A stretch of DNA of 64,000 nucleotides from Sphingomonas lacunae (GCF_012979535.1 NZ_CP053015.1:1612001-1676000); one strand, 5' to 3'. Positions 36,029 to 44,353 are shown, numbered from the stretch's first letter. Made by a program: numbers and translations. The notes: generated by a model not told the origin, from the sequence alone.

Positions 36029-37400
36029 CCTGTCGAGCCGATATGGTTCGCAATCCAGTGTCAAGGCCCGGCTCGACGCCTTGTCAAACCGCCAGCGTGA
36101 GCGGTTGCGCACGCTGATCGGCGAGGATGCCTGGGCGATGGTCGAGCGCCATTGGGATGTGGTGTCCCGCCGCGAGCAGCGACCGCCGGAGGGCGATTGG
36201 AGTATCTGGCTGATCATGGCCGGACGCGGATTTGGCAAGACTCGGGCTGGGGCGGAATGGATTGACGGACTGGCGCGCGCCTATCCCGGTTGCCAGATCG
36301 CACTGGTCGGGGCGACGCAGCAGGATGTGCGTGATGTGATGATCGAGGGCCCGGCGGGCCTGCTCAACATTGCCGAGCGCGGCGAGCGGCCGCTGTGGCA
36401 ACCGGGGCTGAAGCGGCTGGTGTGGCCGGGCGGGAGCCTGGCGCGCTGCTTTTCGGCCGCCGAACCCGAAGGTCTGCGGGGACCGCAGCATCATTTTGGC
36501 TGGGCCGATGAAGTGGCGCGGTGGGGAACGACGGTCGGCGATGGCGGTGACCGGGCGGTGAAGGCGTGGAGCAATCTGATGCTCGGTCTGCGCATGGGCG
36601 AGCGACCAAGGGTGGTGGCGACGACCACGCCGCGCATGGTGCCGGTGTTGCAGACGATATTGAACAGCGCGGGGTTGGTGACAAGCGGCGGGGCGACGCA
36701 TGATAATGCAGCGAACCTGTCCGCCGACTGGCTGAGGGCGATGGACGAAGCCTATGGCGAGACGGCGCTGGGCCGGCAGGAGCTGGGCGGCGAACTGATC
36801 GAGGCGGTGGCCGGTGCGCTGTGGGACCGGCGGCAGATAGAGGAGGCGCGTGGTTCGGCCATCCGGCCGGGCGATGCAGAGGCGCTGGCGGCGGTGGATG
36901 TGGTGCGCATTGTCATCGGCGTCGATCCGCCGGCGGGCAGCCGGGGCGATGCCTGTGGCATCATCGTAGCGGGGCGCTGTGGCGACGGGCGCTGTGTGGT
37001 GTTTGATGACCGCAGTGTCGAAAATCTGCCGCCCGATGGCTGGGCAGGTGCGGTGGCAGAGGCGGCGCGTGACTGGGGCGCCGACCGGGTGGTCGCCGAG
37101 GCGAACAATGGCGGCGAGATGGTGCGCAGCGTGTTGCAGGCGGCGGACGCGGGGCTGCCGGTGCAGCTGGTCCACGCCAGCCGCAACAAGGCGGCGCGGG
37201 CCGAGCCGGTGGCGGTGCATTATGCCAATGGCCGGGTGCGGCACCTGGGGCGCTTCCCCAAGCTGGAGGACGAGATGTGCGCGCTGGGCGCCGGCGGCGA
37301 TTATGCCGGGCCGGGCCGATCCCCCGACCGGGCGGATGCGCTGGTCTGGGCGCTGTGGGCGCTGATGGGCAGCGCAGAGCCGCGGGTGCGTGGGGTGTGA
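36021..37400 (+). CDS. Terminase large subunit (GTA gp2)
   Basis: A 459-residue packaging ATPase-nuclease, GTG start at 36021. Walker A is MAGRGFGKTRAGAEW near residue 70, Walker B-like HFGWADEVARW near residue 155, and the C-terminal RNase-H-fold nuclease has RIVIGVDPPAGSRGDACGI (first Asp), VVAEANNGGEMV (Glu) and DRADALVWALWAL (last Asp). The set matches the RcGTA gp2 / DNA-packaging protein lineage. It starts the head-to-tail structural order. No integrase or holin is linked to it. Confidence 0.93.
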   Translation: MTDLSSRYGSQSSVKARLDALSNRQRERLRTLIGEDAWAMVERHWDVVSRREQRPPEGDWSIWLIMAGRGFGKTRAGAEWIDGLARAYPGCQIALVGATQQDVRDVMIEGPAGLLNIAERGERPLWQPGLKRLVWPGGSLARCFSAAEPEGLRGPQHHFGWADEVARWGTTVGDGGDRAVKAWSNLMLGLRMGERPRVVATTTPRMVPVLQTILNSAGLVTSGGATHDNAANLSADWLRAMDEAYGETALGRQELGGELIEAVAGALWDRRQIEEARGSAIRPGDAEALAAVDVVRIVIGVDPPAGSRGDACGIIVAGRCGDGRCVVFDDRSVENLPPDGWAGAVAEAARDWGADRVVAEANNGGEMVRSVLQAADAGLPVQLVHASRNKAARAEPVAVHYANGRVRHLGRFPKLEDEMCALGAGGDYAGPGRSPDRADALVWALWALMGSAEPRVRGV

Positions 37401-37405
37401 GGGCC

Positions 37406-37495
37406 GCCCCTCCGTTACGGGCCTTCTCCGGCTTCCCCTATCGCAAGCGATAGCGCAGGCGCGCCACCTCCCCATCGCAGGTCGATAGGGAGGAT
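37406..37495 (+). repeat. Dispersed repeat family B, copy 1
   Basis: This 90-bp segment matches 45257-45346 at about 81 of 90 positions by eye. It contains two hairpins: CTATCGCAAGCGATAG, and CCCATCGCAGGTCGATAGGG. A partial third copy of the second hairpin is at about 37511-37535. It lies directly after the large terminase stop. Confidence 0.85.
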
Positions 37496-37552
37496 CGTTT
37501 GAAGTGCGCGGGCCCATCGCAAGTCGATGGTGAGGAGAAGCTTTTTTATCCG

Positions 37553-37662
37553 CCATGTACCCGGCTTGACCGGGAACCCATGGCCGGGGCTCGCCTTATG
37601 CCGCCCGCGTCGATTGCGGAGAAACGCGTTGGACCATGGGCCCCCGGTCAAGCCGGGGGCAC
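37553..37662. repeat. Dispersed palindromic repeat family A, inverted pair 1
   Basis: Two related units face each other: CCCGGCTTGACCGGG followed by AACCCATGGCC (37560-37584) and GGACCATGGGCCCCCGGTCA onwards (from 37631). Each has its own hairpin and they are about 55 bp apart. A second inverted pair of the same family is at 44150-44281. The rest of this 325-bp gap (37401-37725) holds repeat family B, an AAGCTTTTTTAT stretch and the portal ribosome-binding site; no gene is seen. Confidence 0.8.
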
Positions 37663-37725
37663 GGAGTGTCGGGGCCGTGTGCATTTGTCTGAAACTGCAT
37701 GATTTGGTTCTTTCGGAGATAGATC

Positions 37726-38889
37726 ATGAACCTTTTTGGTATCAAGTCCCGCCGGACTCCGGCGCGGGCGGTTTTGGCGCGGACGGCTTCCTGGATCGGC
37801 GGGGCGGGTGTGGGTGCCTTGCCGCGCAGTTGGGAGGAGCAGGTGCGCGCCGCCTATTGCGCCAATCCGGTGGCGCAGCGGGTGTGCCGGATCGTCGCCG
37901 AAGCTGTCGGCGGGGCGCCGCTGGTGGCGGATGATACGCCGGGGGGCGCTGCGGCGCTGGCGCTGATCGGTGCGCAAAGCGGCGGGCAGGCGTTGCTGGC
38001 AACGGTGGCGACGCAGATGCTGCTGCATGGCAATGCCTATATCCAGCTGATCGCCAGTGACGAAAGTGGGCCGCTGAGTGAGCTGTTCGCGCTGCGGCCC
38101 GAGCGGGTGGTGGTCGAGACCGATGGGCGCGGCTGGCCGCTGGCCTTTGCCTATCGCGCCGGATCGCAGACGATACGCCTTCCGGCCGAAGACGGGCGGG
38201 GACGAGTGCTGGTGGCGCATGTGAAGGCGGTTCACCCGCTCGACGACCATTATGGGCTGGGCAATCTGAGCGCGGCGGCGCGGGCGGTGGCGGTGCATAA
38301 TGCGGCGGCGGTATGGAACCAGGCGCTGCTCGACAATGCGGCGCGGCCATCAGGTGCGCTGGTCTATGATCCGGGTGAGCGGGGCGCGGCTTTGTCACCT
38401 GAGCAGTTTGACCGGCTGAAGGCCGAGATGGAGGCGCAGTTCCAGGGCAGCGCCAATGCGGGGCGGCCAATGCTGCTTGAAGGCGGATTGAGCTGGCAGG
38501 CGATGAGCCTGTCCCCCGCCGACATGGACTTCATCGCGCTGAAAGACAGTGCGGCGCGCGACATCGCGCTGGCCTTTGGCGTGCCGCCGATGCTCGCCGG
38601 GCTGAGCGGTGATGCGACCTATGCCAATTATCGCGAAGCGAGCCGGGCGCTGTGGCGGCTGACGGTGCTGCCGCTGGCTGGGACGATCCTCGGCGCGATC
38701 AATCAGGCGCTGGCGAGCTGGGGCATGGACGCGGGGCTGCGGGTCGATCCCGACCGGGTGACCGCCCTGTCAGAGGACCGCGAGCGGCTGTGGGCGCGGG
38801 TGAGCGCCGCGGATTTCCTAAACGATGCGGAGAAGCGGGCGATGCTGGGCCTGAGCGCCGTGACAGATGATCGAGGAGCAGCGGCATGA
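37726..38889 (+). CDS. HK97-family portal protein (GTA gp3)
   Basis: A 387-residue portal subunit, through which DNA enters the head. HK97-portal features: YCANPVAQRVCRIVAEAVGG near the N-terminus, MLLHGNAYIQLI, HPLDDHYGLGNLSAAARAVA, and the wing/clip-region DSAARDIALAFGVPPMLAGL followed by GDATYANYREASRALWR. The ATG follows CGGAGATAGATC. The stop overlaps the next gene by four bases. Found between large terminase and protease as in RcGTA. Confidence 0.93.
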   Translation: MNLFGIKSRRTPARAVLARTASWIGGAGVGALPRSWEEQVRAAYCANPVAQRVCRIVAEAVGGAPLVADDTPGGAAALALIGAQSGGQALLATVATQMLLHGNAYIQLIASDESGPLSELFALRPERVVVETDGRGWPLAFAYRAGSQTIRLPAEDGRGRVLVAHVKAVHPLDDHYGLGNLSAAARAVAVHNAAAVWNQALLDNAARPSGALVYDPGERGAALSPEQFDRLKAEMEAQFQGSANAGRPMLLEGGLSWQAMSLSPADMDFIALKDSAARDIALAFGVPPMLAGLSGDATYANYREASRALWRLTVLPLAGTILGAINQALASWGMDAGLRVDPDRVTALSEDRERLWARVSAADFLNDAEKRAMLGLSAVTDDRGAAA

Positions 38890-39197
38890 GCGGTGACGAG
38901 GATGTGCTGGCGCGGCTGGTGCGGCTGGCTGACGAACGTGGCGGTGACCTGACCAACGTCCGCGCGCTGATCGAGCAGGCGAGCGAGGCCGGGGCGGAAC
39001 GGGCGATGATGCGCATCGGCCTGTCGGACGAAAGCGCGCGCGACGACATTGCCGAGCTGCGGCAGCTGTTGGCGGCCTGGCGCGACGCCAAGCGCAGCGC
39101 CTGGAAAGCGGTGGTTGATTGGGTGGTGCGCGGATTCCTTGCCATCCTGTTGATCGGCATCGCGGTCAAGATGGGTTTTGGCGCGTGGCTCAAATGA
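38886..39197 (+). CDS. DUF6127 protein
   Basis: A 103-residue protein linked by ATGA overlaps to both the portal and the protease genes. It is mostly helical (DVLARLVRLADERGGDLTNV, DDIAELRQLLAAWRDAKRSA) with one C-terminal membrane helix (VRGFLAILLIGIAVKMGFG). I recall such proteins under DUF6127 in sphingomonad GTA clusters. The position suggests a head-assembly or membrane-tethering accessory, but its role is unknown. Confidence 0.7.
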   Translation: MSGDEDVLARLVRLADERGGDLTNVRALIEQASEAGAERAMMRIGLSDESARDDIAELRQLLAAWRDAKRSAWKAVVDWVVRGFLAILLIGIAVKMGFGAWLK

Positions 39198-39622
39198 GCG
39201 GCACATATGAACCATTTCGGTTTGCGGGCTATGCCGCGCTGTTTGGCGTGCGCGACCGGGGCGGCGATGTGATCCGCCCGGGGGCCTTTGCCAGCCTGGG
39301 ATCAGGGGCGGTGCCACTGTTGTGGCAGCATGACCCGGCGCGGCGGATTGGCACGGTCGAGACGCTGGCCGAGGATGCCCGGGGCCTCCGCGTGGTGGCG
39401 CGGATCGAGGGTGAGGGAGCGACGGCGCGCGAAGTGGCGGCGATGCTGCGCGAAGGCGCGGTGGACGGGCTGTCGTTCGGATACCGGGTCAAGGCGTCGC
39501 GGGCAGGACTGCCGGGGCGCGACGGGCTGGCGACGCGGGTGCTGGAGGCGATTGAGCTGGTCGAGGTGAGTGTGGTGGCGCAGCCGATGCAGCCGGGGGC
39601 GCGGGTGATAGCTGTGGGGTGA
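39194..39622 (+). CDS. HK97-family prohead protease (GTA gp4)
   Basis: A 142-residue serine protease starting at the ATG at 39194, which overlaps the previous stop (ATGA). It has the prohead protease signature: FAGYAALFGVRDRGGDVI, the catalytic His in PLLWQHDPARRIG, and the catalytic Ser in GAVDGLSFGYRV. It cleaves scaffold or capsid delta-domains during head maturation, consistent with the capsid gene that follows. Confidence 0.92.
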   Translation: MSGTYEPFRFAGYAALFGVRDRGGDVIRPGAFASLGSGAVPLLWQHDPARRIGTVETLAEDARGLRVVARIEGEGATAREVAAMLREGAVDGLSFGYRVKASRAGLPGRDGLATRVLEAIELVEVSVVAQPMQPGARVIAVG

Positions 39623-39702
39623 TTGGTGTGAGCCGGCGGCGCGGCTCGCTGTCGCTCGCACCCACCCCAACCCCTCCCTTGGAAGGGAGGGACTGTTGGC
39701 AG

Positions 39703-39726
39703 GGCGGTCCTTTGGGCCGCCTTTTT
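39703..39726 (+). terminator. Terminator-like hairpin before the capsid gene
   Basis: GGCGGTCC-TTT-GGGCCGCC forms a tight eight-pair stem followed by TTTTT. It lies only 23 bases before the capsid ATG. Another inverted repeat (CCTCCCTTGGAAGGGAGG) is ~15 bp upstream. Placement inside the cluster suggests attenuation or RNA processing rather than simple termination. Confidence 0.65.
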
Positions 39727-39749
39727 CGTTTCAACCGAGGAGTATGGGC

Positions 39750-40895
39750 ATGTTGGAAGTGAAAGCGGACGGATTTGACGCGGCCTTTGAGGCGGCGGAA
39801 ACCGGAGATGCGCTGGCGGCGCTGACGGCGGAGGTCGCGGGGCTCAAGGCGCGGGTCGAGGCGGGGGCGTTGCGGGCGGCGCGCTTGCCGCTTGATGGCG
39901 TGAAGGGCGCGGCGGACGCAGTGGATCCGGCGCGCACGGCCTTTGTCGAGCGCTATCTGCGGCGCGGGTTGGAGGCCGGGGTCGAGATGAAGAGCGTGAC
40001 CGGTACGCCGAACAGCGATGGCGGCTTTGCCGTACCGCGCGAGATTGACGCGATGATCGACCGGACGCTGAAGAGCGTGTCGCCGATCCGTGCCATCGCC
40101 AATGTGGTGACGACGGGCACGGCGGGCTATCGCAAGCTGATCGCGGTGGGTGGCACGCCTTCGGGCTGGGTGGCCGAAACAGCGGCGCGGCCGATGACCA
40201 ATACGCCGGCGTTCAACGAGGTGGTGCCGCCTTCGGGCCATCTCTATGCCAATCCGGCGGCGAGCCAGGCGATGCTCGACGATGCGATGTTCGATGTCGA
40301 GGCCTGGTTGGCTGATGAGGTGGCGCGCGAATTCGCCCGCGCCGAGGGTGCGGCGTTCGTCACCGGCAATGGCACCAACCAGCCCAAGGGTTTCACCACC
40401 TATCCGGTGACGGCAGAGGCTGACGCGGTGCGCGCCTATGGCACGGTGCAATATGTCGCGGCGGGTGCGGCGGGCAATTTTGCCGCGGCGAGCCCGCAGG
40501 ACCGGCTGGTCGACCTCGTCCATGCGCTGAGGGCGCCCTATCGCCAGGGCGCGGTGTTCGTCATGGCGAGCGACACGCTGGCGCGCATCCGCAAGATGAA
40601 GACGAGCGACGGGGCTTTCATCTGGTCCCCCGGCCTGACGGTTGGCCAGCCGGGGACGCTGCTCGGTTTCCCCGTGGTCGAGGCCGAGGACATGCCGGCG
40701 GTGGCGGCGGACAGCCTGTCGATCGCCTTTGGCAATTTCCAGGCGGCCTATGTGATCGCCGATCGCGGCGAAACATCGGTTCTGCGCGACCCCTATTCGA
40801 ACAAGCCGTTCGTGCATTTCTATGCGACGAAGCGGGTCGGCGGCGCGCTGGTCAATTCGGAAGCGATCAAGCTGATGCGGTTCAGCGCGACGTAA
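39750..40895 (+). CDS. HK97-family major capsid protein (GTA gp5)
   Basis: A 381-residue capsid subunit. The second ATG at 39750 is chosen because GAGGAG is seven bases upstream, while the ATG at 39744 is too close to it. The N-terminal ~75 residues are a charged helix (delta-domain, LAALTAEVAGLKARVEAGAL), and the shell domain begins near VEMKSVTGTPNSDGGFAVP, with SPIRAIANVV and SGWVAETAARPMTNTPAFN typical of HK97 capsids. The preceding protease should remove the N-terminal segment. The gene is flanked by hairpin/T-tract elements on both sides. Confidence 0.95.
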   Translation: MLEVKADGFDAAFEAAETGDALAALTAEVAGLKARVEAGALRAARLPLDGVKGAADAVDPARTAFVERYLRRGLEAGVEMKSVTGTPNSDGGFAVPREIDAMIDRTLKSVSPIRAIANVVTTGTAGYRKLIAVGGTPSGWVAETAARPMTNTPAFNEVVPPSGHLYANPAASQAMLDDAMFDVEAWLADEVAREFARAEGAAFVTGNGTNQPKGFTTYPVTAEADAVRAYGTVQYVAAGAAGNFAAASPQDRLVDLVHALRAPYRQGAVFVMASDTLARIRKMKTSDGAFIWSPGLTVGQPGTLLGFPVVEAEDMPAVAADSLSIAFGNFQAAYVIADRGETSVLRDPYSNKPFVHFYATKRVGGALVNSEAIKLMRFSAT

Positions 40896-41009
40896 TTGTC
40901 CGGCCTTGCCGTCCGAAGTCGGACGCGCGTTCTTAGGCCCTTTGGGCCGGGTGCGCTTTCCCGTCCGCAGGCGAACGCGCGGGCTTGTGCACGATGGACA
41001 GCATTGTTC

Positions 41010-41040
41010 GGGGCGTGGTCTGGCGACCGCGCCCTTTTTC
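41010..41040 (+). terminator. Intrinsic terminator after the capsid gene
   Basis: GGGCGTGGTC-TGGC-GACCGCGCCC forms a ten-pair stem with a four-base loop, followed at once by TTTTTCTTT. It lies 115 bp past the capsid stop and 29 bp before the next start codon, so it may lower expression of the tail-fibre module relative to capsid. The remaining 40896-41009 has a small GTCCG/CGGAC hairpin but no gene. Confidence 0.8.
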
Positions 41041-41068
41041 TTTGGATGATGAGCAAGAGGAGGGGGCT

Positions 41069-42442
41069 GTGGCGGTTCCGCAATATGTCTTTGCTGATCT
41101 GGTGCGTGAAAGCTGCACGGCGACGGGAACGGGCCCGCTGGTGCTCGGCGGAGCCTTGCCGGGACACCGCCGCTTTGCCGATGCGGTGCCGGTGGGTGCC
41201 AGCTTTTGTTACGCCGTGGCGGGGATCACCGACCCGGCGCAATGGGAAAATGGCATTGGCCAGATCGACGGGCAGGGGCGGCTGGTTCGGCTGACCATAT
41301 CCGCTTCGTCGGCAGGCGGGGCGCGGGTGGATTTTGCCGCAGGACTGAAGAGCGTGGCACTGACCGTGGGCGCCAACTGGTTTGCCGAGGCCAGCGTACC
41401 GCCGGAGATTGGGGAGGTGACAGGCCTTCAGGCGGCGCTCAATGGCAAGCAGGCGGCGGGCAATTATGCGCTGAGTGCACATAGCCACGTTTTGGGCGAT
41501 GTGACGGGATTGCAAGCCGCGCTCGACAGCCGGCAGCCGGTTTCAACCGGGCACGGCAGCGCTACGTTGATCGACGCGGCGGACCAGATCACGGTGCGAC
41601 GCGGAAGCGGCTGGGTCAATGTGCCGGGATCGGCGGTGCTGGCGCGGGACGCCAATGGCAATGTCGCGCTGGGCACTGGAGGAGCTGCGGCACAATCGCG
41701 GATCGATGTGCAGTCCGCGGCTGGTATCTGGCACCAGATACGCCTGAGCGCCGGCCAGCCGTCAAGTGCCTGCTACATGGGCGCGGTCAACATGGCTGTC
41801 GGGTCTTGGATGTTCGACGCGGCCTATTATGGCACCAGCTTGCAATGGATGCCGGTTCATACGGTCGCTTCGGGGATCCGCATGGTCGCCGGTGAAGTGC
41901 TGTTATGCGGCAACAGTGGCCTGACTGTGGGCGCATTATATGTGCCGACAACGCTGATGGCGGCAGGGGCCGCTTCGGTCAGGCCGGGGACCGACAACGT
42001 CCGGTCACTCGGGACGGCGGGAGCGCGCTGGACACAGTTGTTTGCTGCCACGGGGACGATCGCGACATCGGATCGCGAAACCAAGCGGGATATCGAGGCC
42101 ATCCCTGACGACTGGCTCGACGCATGGAGCGGGGTCGATTGGCGGCGGTTCCGCTTTGTCGATGGGCAACGCTGGCACACCGGACTGGTAGCGCAGGAGG
42201 TCCATGAAGCGTTTGCCCGGCTTGGGTTGGATGCCACGGGCATCGGCCTGATCTGCATTGATGAGGATGGCGAAGGCGGGCGCATCTGGGGCCTGCGCTA
42301 TAATGAATGTTTTGCCATCGAGGCGGCTTGGCAGCGGCGCGAACTGGCGAGGGTGCATGCGGCCATCCAAGCGCCGCGTCGCCGCCGCCATGCTGTCAGG
42401 GCGAAGCGGGATTCCGCCGCCGGAACGGAGACCGGCGCATGA
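41069..42442 (+). CDS. Tail-fibre-like protein with S74 chaperone domain
   Basis: A 457-residue protein with a GTG start at 41069, set by AGGAGG five bases upstream; earlier in-frame starts would lie before the terminator. The N-terminal ~110 residues look like a virion-attachment domain (YVFADLVRESCTATGTG). Then come two repeats of VTGLQAALN/D..Q type, a beta-rich shaft, and a C-terminal peptidase S74 domain: ATSDRETKRDIEAI with the Ser-Lys dyad and VDGQRWHTGLVAQEVHEAF. S74 domains help trimers fold and then cut themselves off. This is a receptor-binding candidate placed between capsid and connectors. Confidence 0.85.
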   Translation: MAVPQYVFADLVRESCTATGTGPLVLGGALPGHRRFADAVPVGASFCYAVAGITDPAQWENGIGQIDGQGRLVRLTISASSAGGARVDFAAGLKSVALTVGANWFAEASVPPEIGEVTGLQAALNGKQAAGNYALSAHSHVLGDVTGLQAALDSRQPVSTGHGSATLIDAADQITVRRGSGWVNVPGSAVLARDANGNVALGTGGAAAQSRIDVQSAAGIWHQIRLSAGQPSSACYMGAVNMAVGSWMFDAAYYGTSLQWMPVHTVASGIRMVAGEVLLCGNSGLTVGALYVPTTLMAAGAASVRPGTDNVRSLGTAGARWTQLFAATGTIATSDRETKRDIEAIPDDWLDAWSGVDWRRFRFVDGQRWHTGLVAQEVHEAFARLGLDATGIGLICIDEDGEGGRIWGLRYNECFAIEAAWQRRELARVHAAIQAPRRRRHAVRAKRDSAAGTETGA

Positions 42443-42600
42443 TCGGCAGCGGGGCAATCGGGTCGCGCAGTATCGGCCAGGCGGCATTGCCCGATTTCGC
42501 AACCGAATGGGGAGGTCCCCGACCGGCCGGGGCCGGGACGCGGGCAGGTGGCCGCCGCGGGATCAGGCGGGAGACCGCCGTTGTGCGACCGCGCCGCTGA
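42439..42600 (+). CDS. Small basic protein overlapping the fibre stop
   Basis: A 53-residue product with its ATG in a four-base overlap with the fibre stop. It begins MIGSGAIGSRSIGQAALPDF; short GAIG/SIGQ-like peptides of this kind recur in phage tail-fibre neighbourhoods, as I recall. The C-terminal half is basic (RAGGRRGIRRETAVVRPRR). No database family is known to me. The overlap makes it more likely to be translated than chance. Confidence 0.45.
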   Translation: MIGSGAIGSRSIGQAALPDFATEWGGPRPAGAGTRAGGRRGIRRETAVVRPRR

Positions 42601-42645
42601 CACCGCCGGTCAGGGTGGAACAGTGCACGATATGAGGAGCAGGGT

Positions 42646-42927
42646 ATGAGCCTGATGATCAAGGATCCGGGCGGCCGGATCGACTATGCCTTTGACTGGG
42701 CAGCGGCCTATCTCGACGGGCAGGTGATCGCCGCGAGCAGTTGGAGTGTCGAACCGGTCGAGGATGGCGGGGTGACTGTGGAGGCCCATGCGTTCGATGC
42801 GGTTCGGACCAGTGCCCGCTTGTCCGGCGGACGCGAAGGCGTCTGTTACCGGGTGACCAACCGGGTGACCTTGTCCGACGGCCAGGCCGACGAGCGCAGC
42901 ATGACATTGCGGGTGGAGCAACGCTGA
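42646..42927 (+). CDS. Fibre-adaptor-like small structural protein
   Basis: A 93-residue protein preceded by GAGGAGCAGGGT. It has LMIKDPGGRIDYAFDWAAAY and ASSWSVEPVEDGGVTVEAHA and ends with VTNRVTLSDGQADERSMTLR, a compact beta-sandwich-like layout. Similar phage proteins are described as fibre-tail adaptors or unknown; the assignment is inference from position after the fibre genes. Its stop overlaps the next ATG (TGATG). Confidence 0.6.
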   Translation: MSLMIKDPGGRIDYAFDWAAAYLDGQVIAASSWSVEPVEDGGVTVEAHAFDAVRTSARLSGGREGVCYRVTNRVTLSDGQADERSMTLRVEQR

Positions 42928-43472
42928 TGGCGGTGGTGGAGACAGAGCCGCTGCCGCTGGCGGCGGGGCTCGACGAGGCGCGCGAATTTGCGCGGCTCGG
43001 CGCGGGCATTGATGATGTGGTGCTGGCGGCACTGCTGCGTAGTGCGACGGGCATTTGCGAGCAGTTCACCGGCGTGGCGCTGGTCAGCCGGGCGGTGAAC
43101 GAGACAGTGAATATCCGGGTGGGCGAGTGGCAAAGATTGGCGCGGGCGCCGGTCAGCGCGATCACCGCGGTGGTTGGCGTGCCGGCGGAGGGTGCGGCCT
43201 TTGCCCTGCCGGTGGGCAACCATGCCATCGACATCGATCCGCAGGGAGATGGCTGGGTGCGGGTGAGCGAACCCGGCATCGCCGGGCGGATGCGCGTGAC
43301 CTATCAGGCCGGGCTGGCGGCGAATGCGGGGCTGGTGCCCGAGCCGTTGCGGCAGGGCATTGTCATGCTCGCCGCCCATCTGATGCGCGAACGGGACAGG
43401 GACGTGCCGGGCGAACCGCCGGCGGCGGTGGCGGCGTTGTGGCGCCCCTGGCGGCGGATGCGCCTGTCATGA
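42927..43472 (+). CDS. Head-tail connector protein (GTA gp6-like)
   Basis: A 181-residue protein starting at the ATG in the TGATG overlap. It is helical with IDDVVLAALLRSATGICEQF and GLVPEPLRQGIVMLAAHLMR, the pattern of phage gp6-type adaptors that sit below the portal. It has the position and length of RcGTA gp6. An ATGA overlap joins it to the next gene. Confidence 0.85.
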   Translation: MAVVETEPLPLAAGLDEAREFARLGAGIDDVVLAALLRSATGICEQFTGVALVSRAVNETVNIRVGEWQRLARAPVSAITAVVGVPAEGAAFALPVGNHAIDIDPQGDGWVRVSEPGIAGRMRVTYQAGLAANAGLVPEPLRQGIVMLAAHLMRERDRDVPGEPPAAVAALWRPWRRMRLS

Positions 43473-43735
43473 GCGGGCGGCTGTGGGACCAGATCAAGGC
43501 CAGAGCCTTGCGTCTGGCAGCGCGCGCGGCCGAGCGCGAGGCGCGGCGGATCGCGAGGCGGTTGGAGCAGCGGTGGAGGCAGGGAATTCCGCCGGTCGAG
43601 ATCGACGTGACGCCGGAGCCCGAAGGTGCCGCCGTGACGGTGAGCGGCCCCGGACTGGCGCTTCAGGCCGAGAGCGATCCGGCGCTGCGCTTTGCCGGGC
43701 GCGATGGCGCGGGAGGGGCAGGCGATGAGCATTGA
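43469..43735 (+). CDS. Small head-tail joining protein (gp7 position)
   Basis: An 88-residue protein starting in an ATGA overlap. It is very Arg/Ala-rich at the N-terminus (AARAAEREARRIARRLEQRW) and then beta-rich (GIPPVEIDVTPEPEGAAVTV). The place corresponds to gp7 in RcGTA, a head-tail stopper, but the sequence gives no clear family match. It overlaps the following DUF3168 gene by 11 bases. Confidence 0.65.
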   Translation: MSGRLWDQIKARALRLAARAAEREARRIARRLEQRWRQGIPPVEIDVTPEPEGAAVTVSGPGLALQAESDPALRFAGRDGAGGAGDEH

Positions 43736-44132
43736 GGCGGCATGGCGCGAGGCGGTGCGGGCGGCTTTGGCGGCGGATACCCTCTGGGCGGCGACGGTCA
43801 ACCGGATCGGCGACGGAGAGAGCGAGGGCGCGCCGGTGCCGAGCGCATGGATTGGCGACTGTATCGGGAGTGATTGGGGCGCCAAGGCATTGCCGGGGCG
43901 TGAACTGCGGCTGGGCCTGACCATCCTTGATCGCGGTGAAGGTGAGCGGATCGCCGCGCTGTCGGCAGCGGCAGAGGCGGCTCTGATGGCAATGCCGCGC
44001 GGGTTGACCGGGAGCGATGGCGGGGCGTGGGACAGCAGCGGGCCGTTGGTGACGCGGGTGCGGATGACCCGGCGGCGCGATGGCACGCGGGTGGCGATGA
44101 TCGACGTGCGGCTGAGGGCCTGGAGGGTGTGA
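43725..44132 (+). CDS. DUF3168 tail terminator (GTA gp8)
   Basis: A 135-residue protein starting at ATG 43725 behind GGGAGGGGCAGG. DUF3168 features: AWREAVRAALAADTLWAATV at the N-terminus and LVTRVRMTRRRDGTRVAMID with VRLRAWRV at the C-terminus. DUF3168 proteins are tail terminators/completion proteins. Gene order fits gp8. Confidence 0.88.
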   Translation: MSIEAAWREAVRAALAADTLWAATVNRIGDGESEGAPVPSAWIGDCIGSDWGAKALPGRELRLGLTILDRGEGERIAALSAAAEAALMAMPRGLTGSDGGAWDSSGPLVTRVRMTRRRDGTRVAMIDVRLRAWRV

Positions 44133-44149
44133 ATTGGGCCGCCCCTTAG

Positions 44150-44281
44150 TTGCCCCCGACTTGATCGGGGGCCCATGGCCCGATGCCGGCGCTTGGCTTG
44201 TCGGTTGGTGGTGTGGATTTCCCTGACGTTTGTTCGGGTGGTTGGGGCGGACCATGGGTTCCCGGTCGAGCCGGGGACAGC
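44150..44281. repeat. Dispersed palindromic repeat family A, inverted pair 2
   Basis: Two facing units: TTGCCCCCGACTTGATCGGG onwards with GCCCATGGCC (44150-44181) and GACCATGGGTTCCCGGTCGA onwards (44250-44281). They match the pair at 37553-37662 in the conserved CCATGG and CCCGG..TCAAG/TTGA..CCGGG parts, but the ~70-bp interior is unrelated. The rest of the 221-bp gap (44133-44353) has no gene, only the major-tail ribosome-binding site AAGGAGACCA. Confidence 0.8.
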
Positions 44282-44353
44282 AGAGCTTTTGAGTCTGATC
44301 CTCGCCATTTCGGGGAGGAATTGATCCTCGGATGACTTTCAAAAAGGAGACCA

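Noticed and set aside
36084..37556. 490-codon minus-strand frame
   Set aside because: Antisense to the large terminase, which has intact ATPase and nuclease motifs.
39489..40817. 442-codon minus-strand frame over the capsid gene
   Set aside because: Antisense shadow with no motif; the capsid reading is unambiguous.
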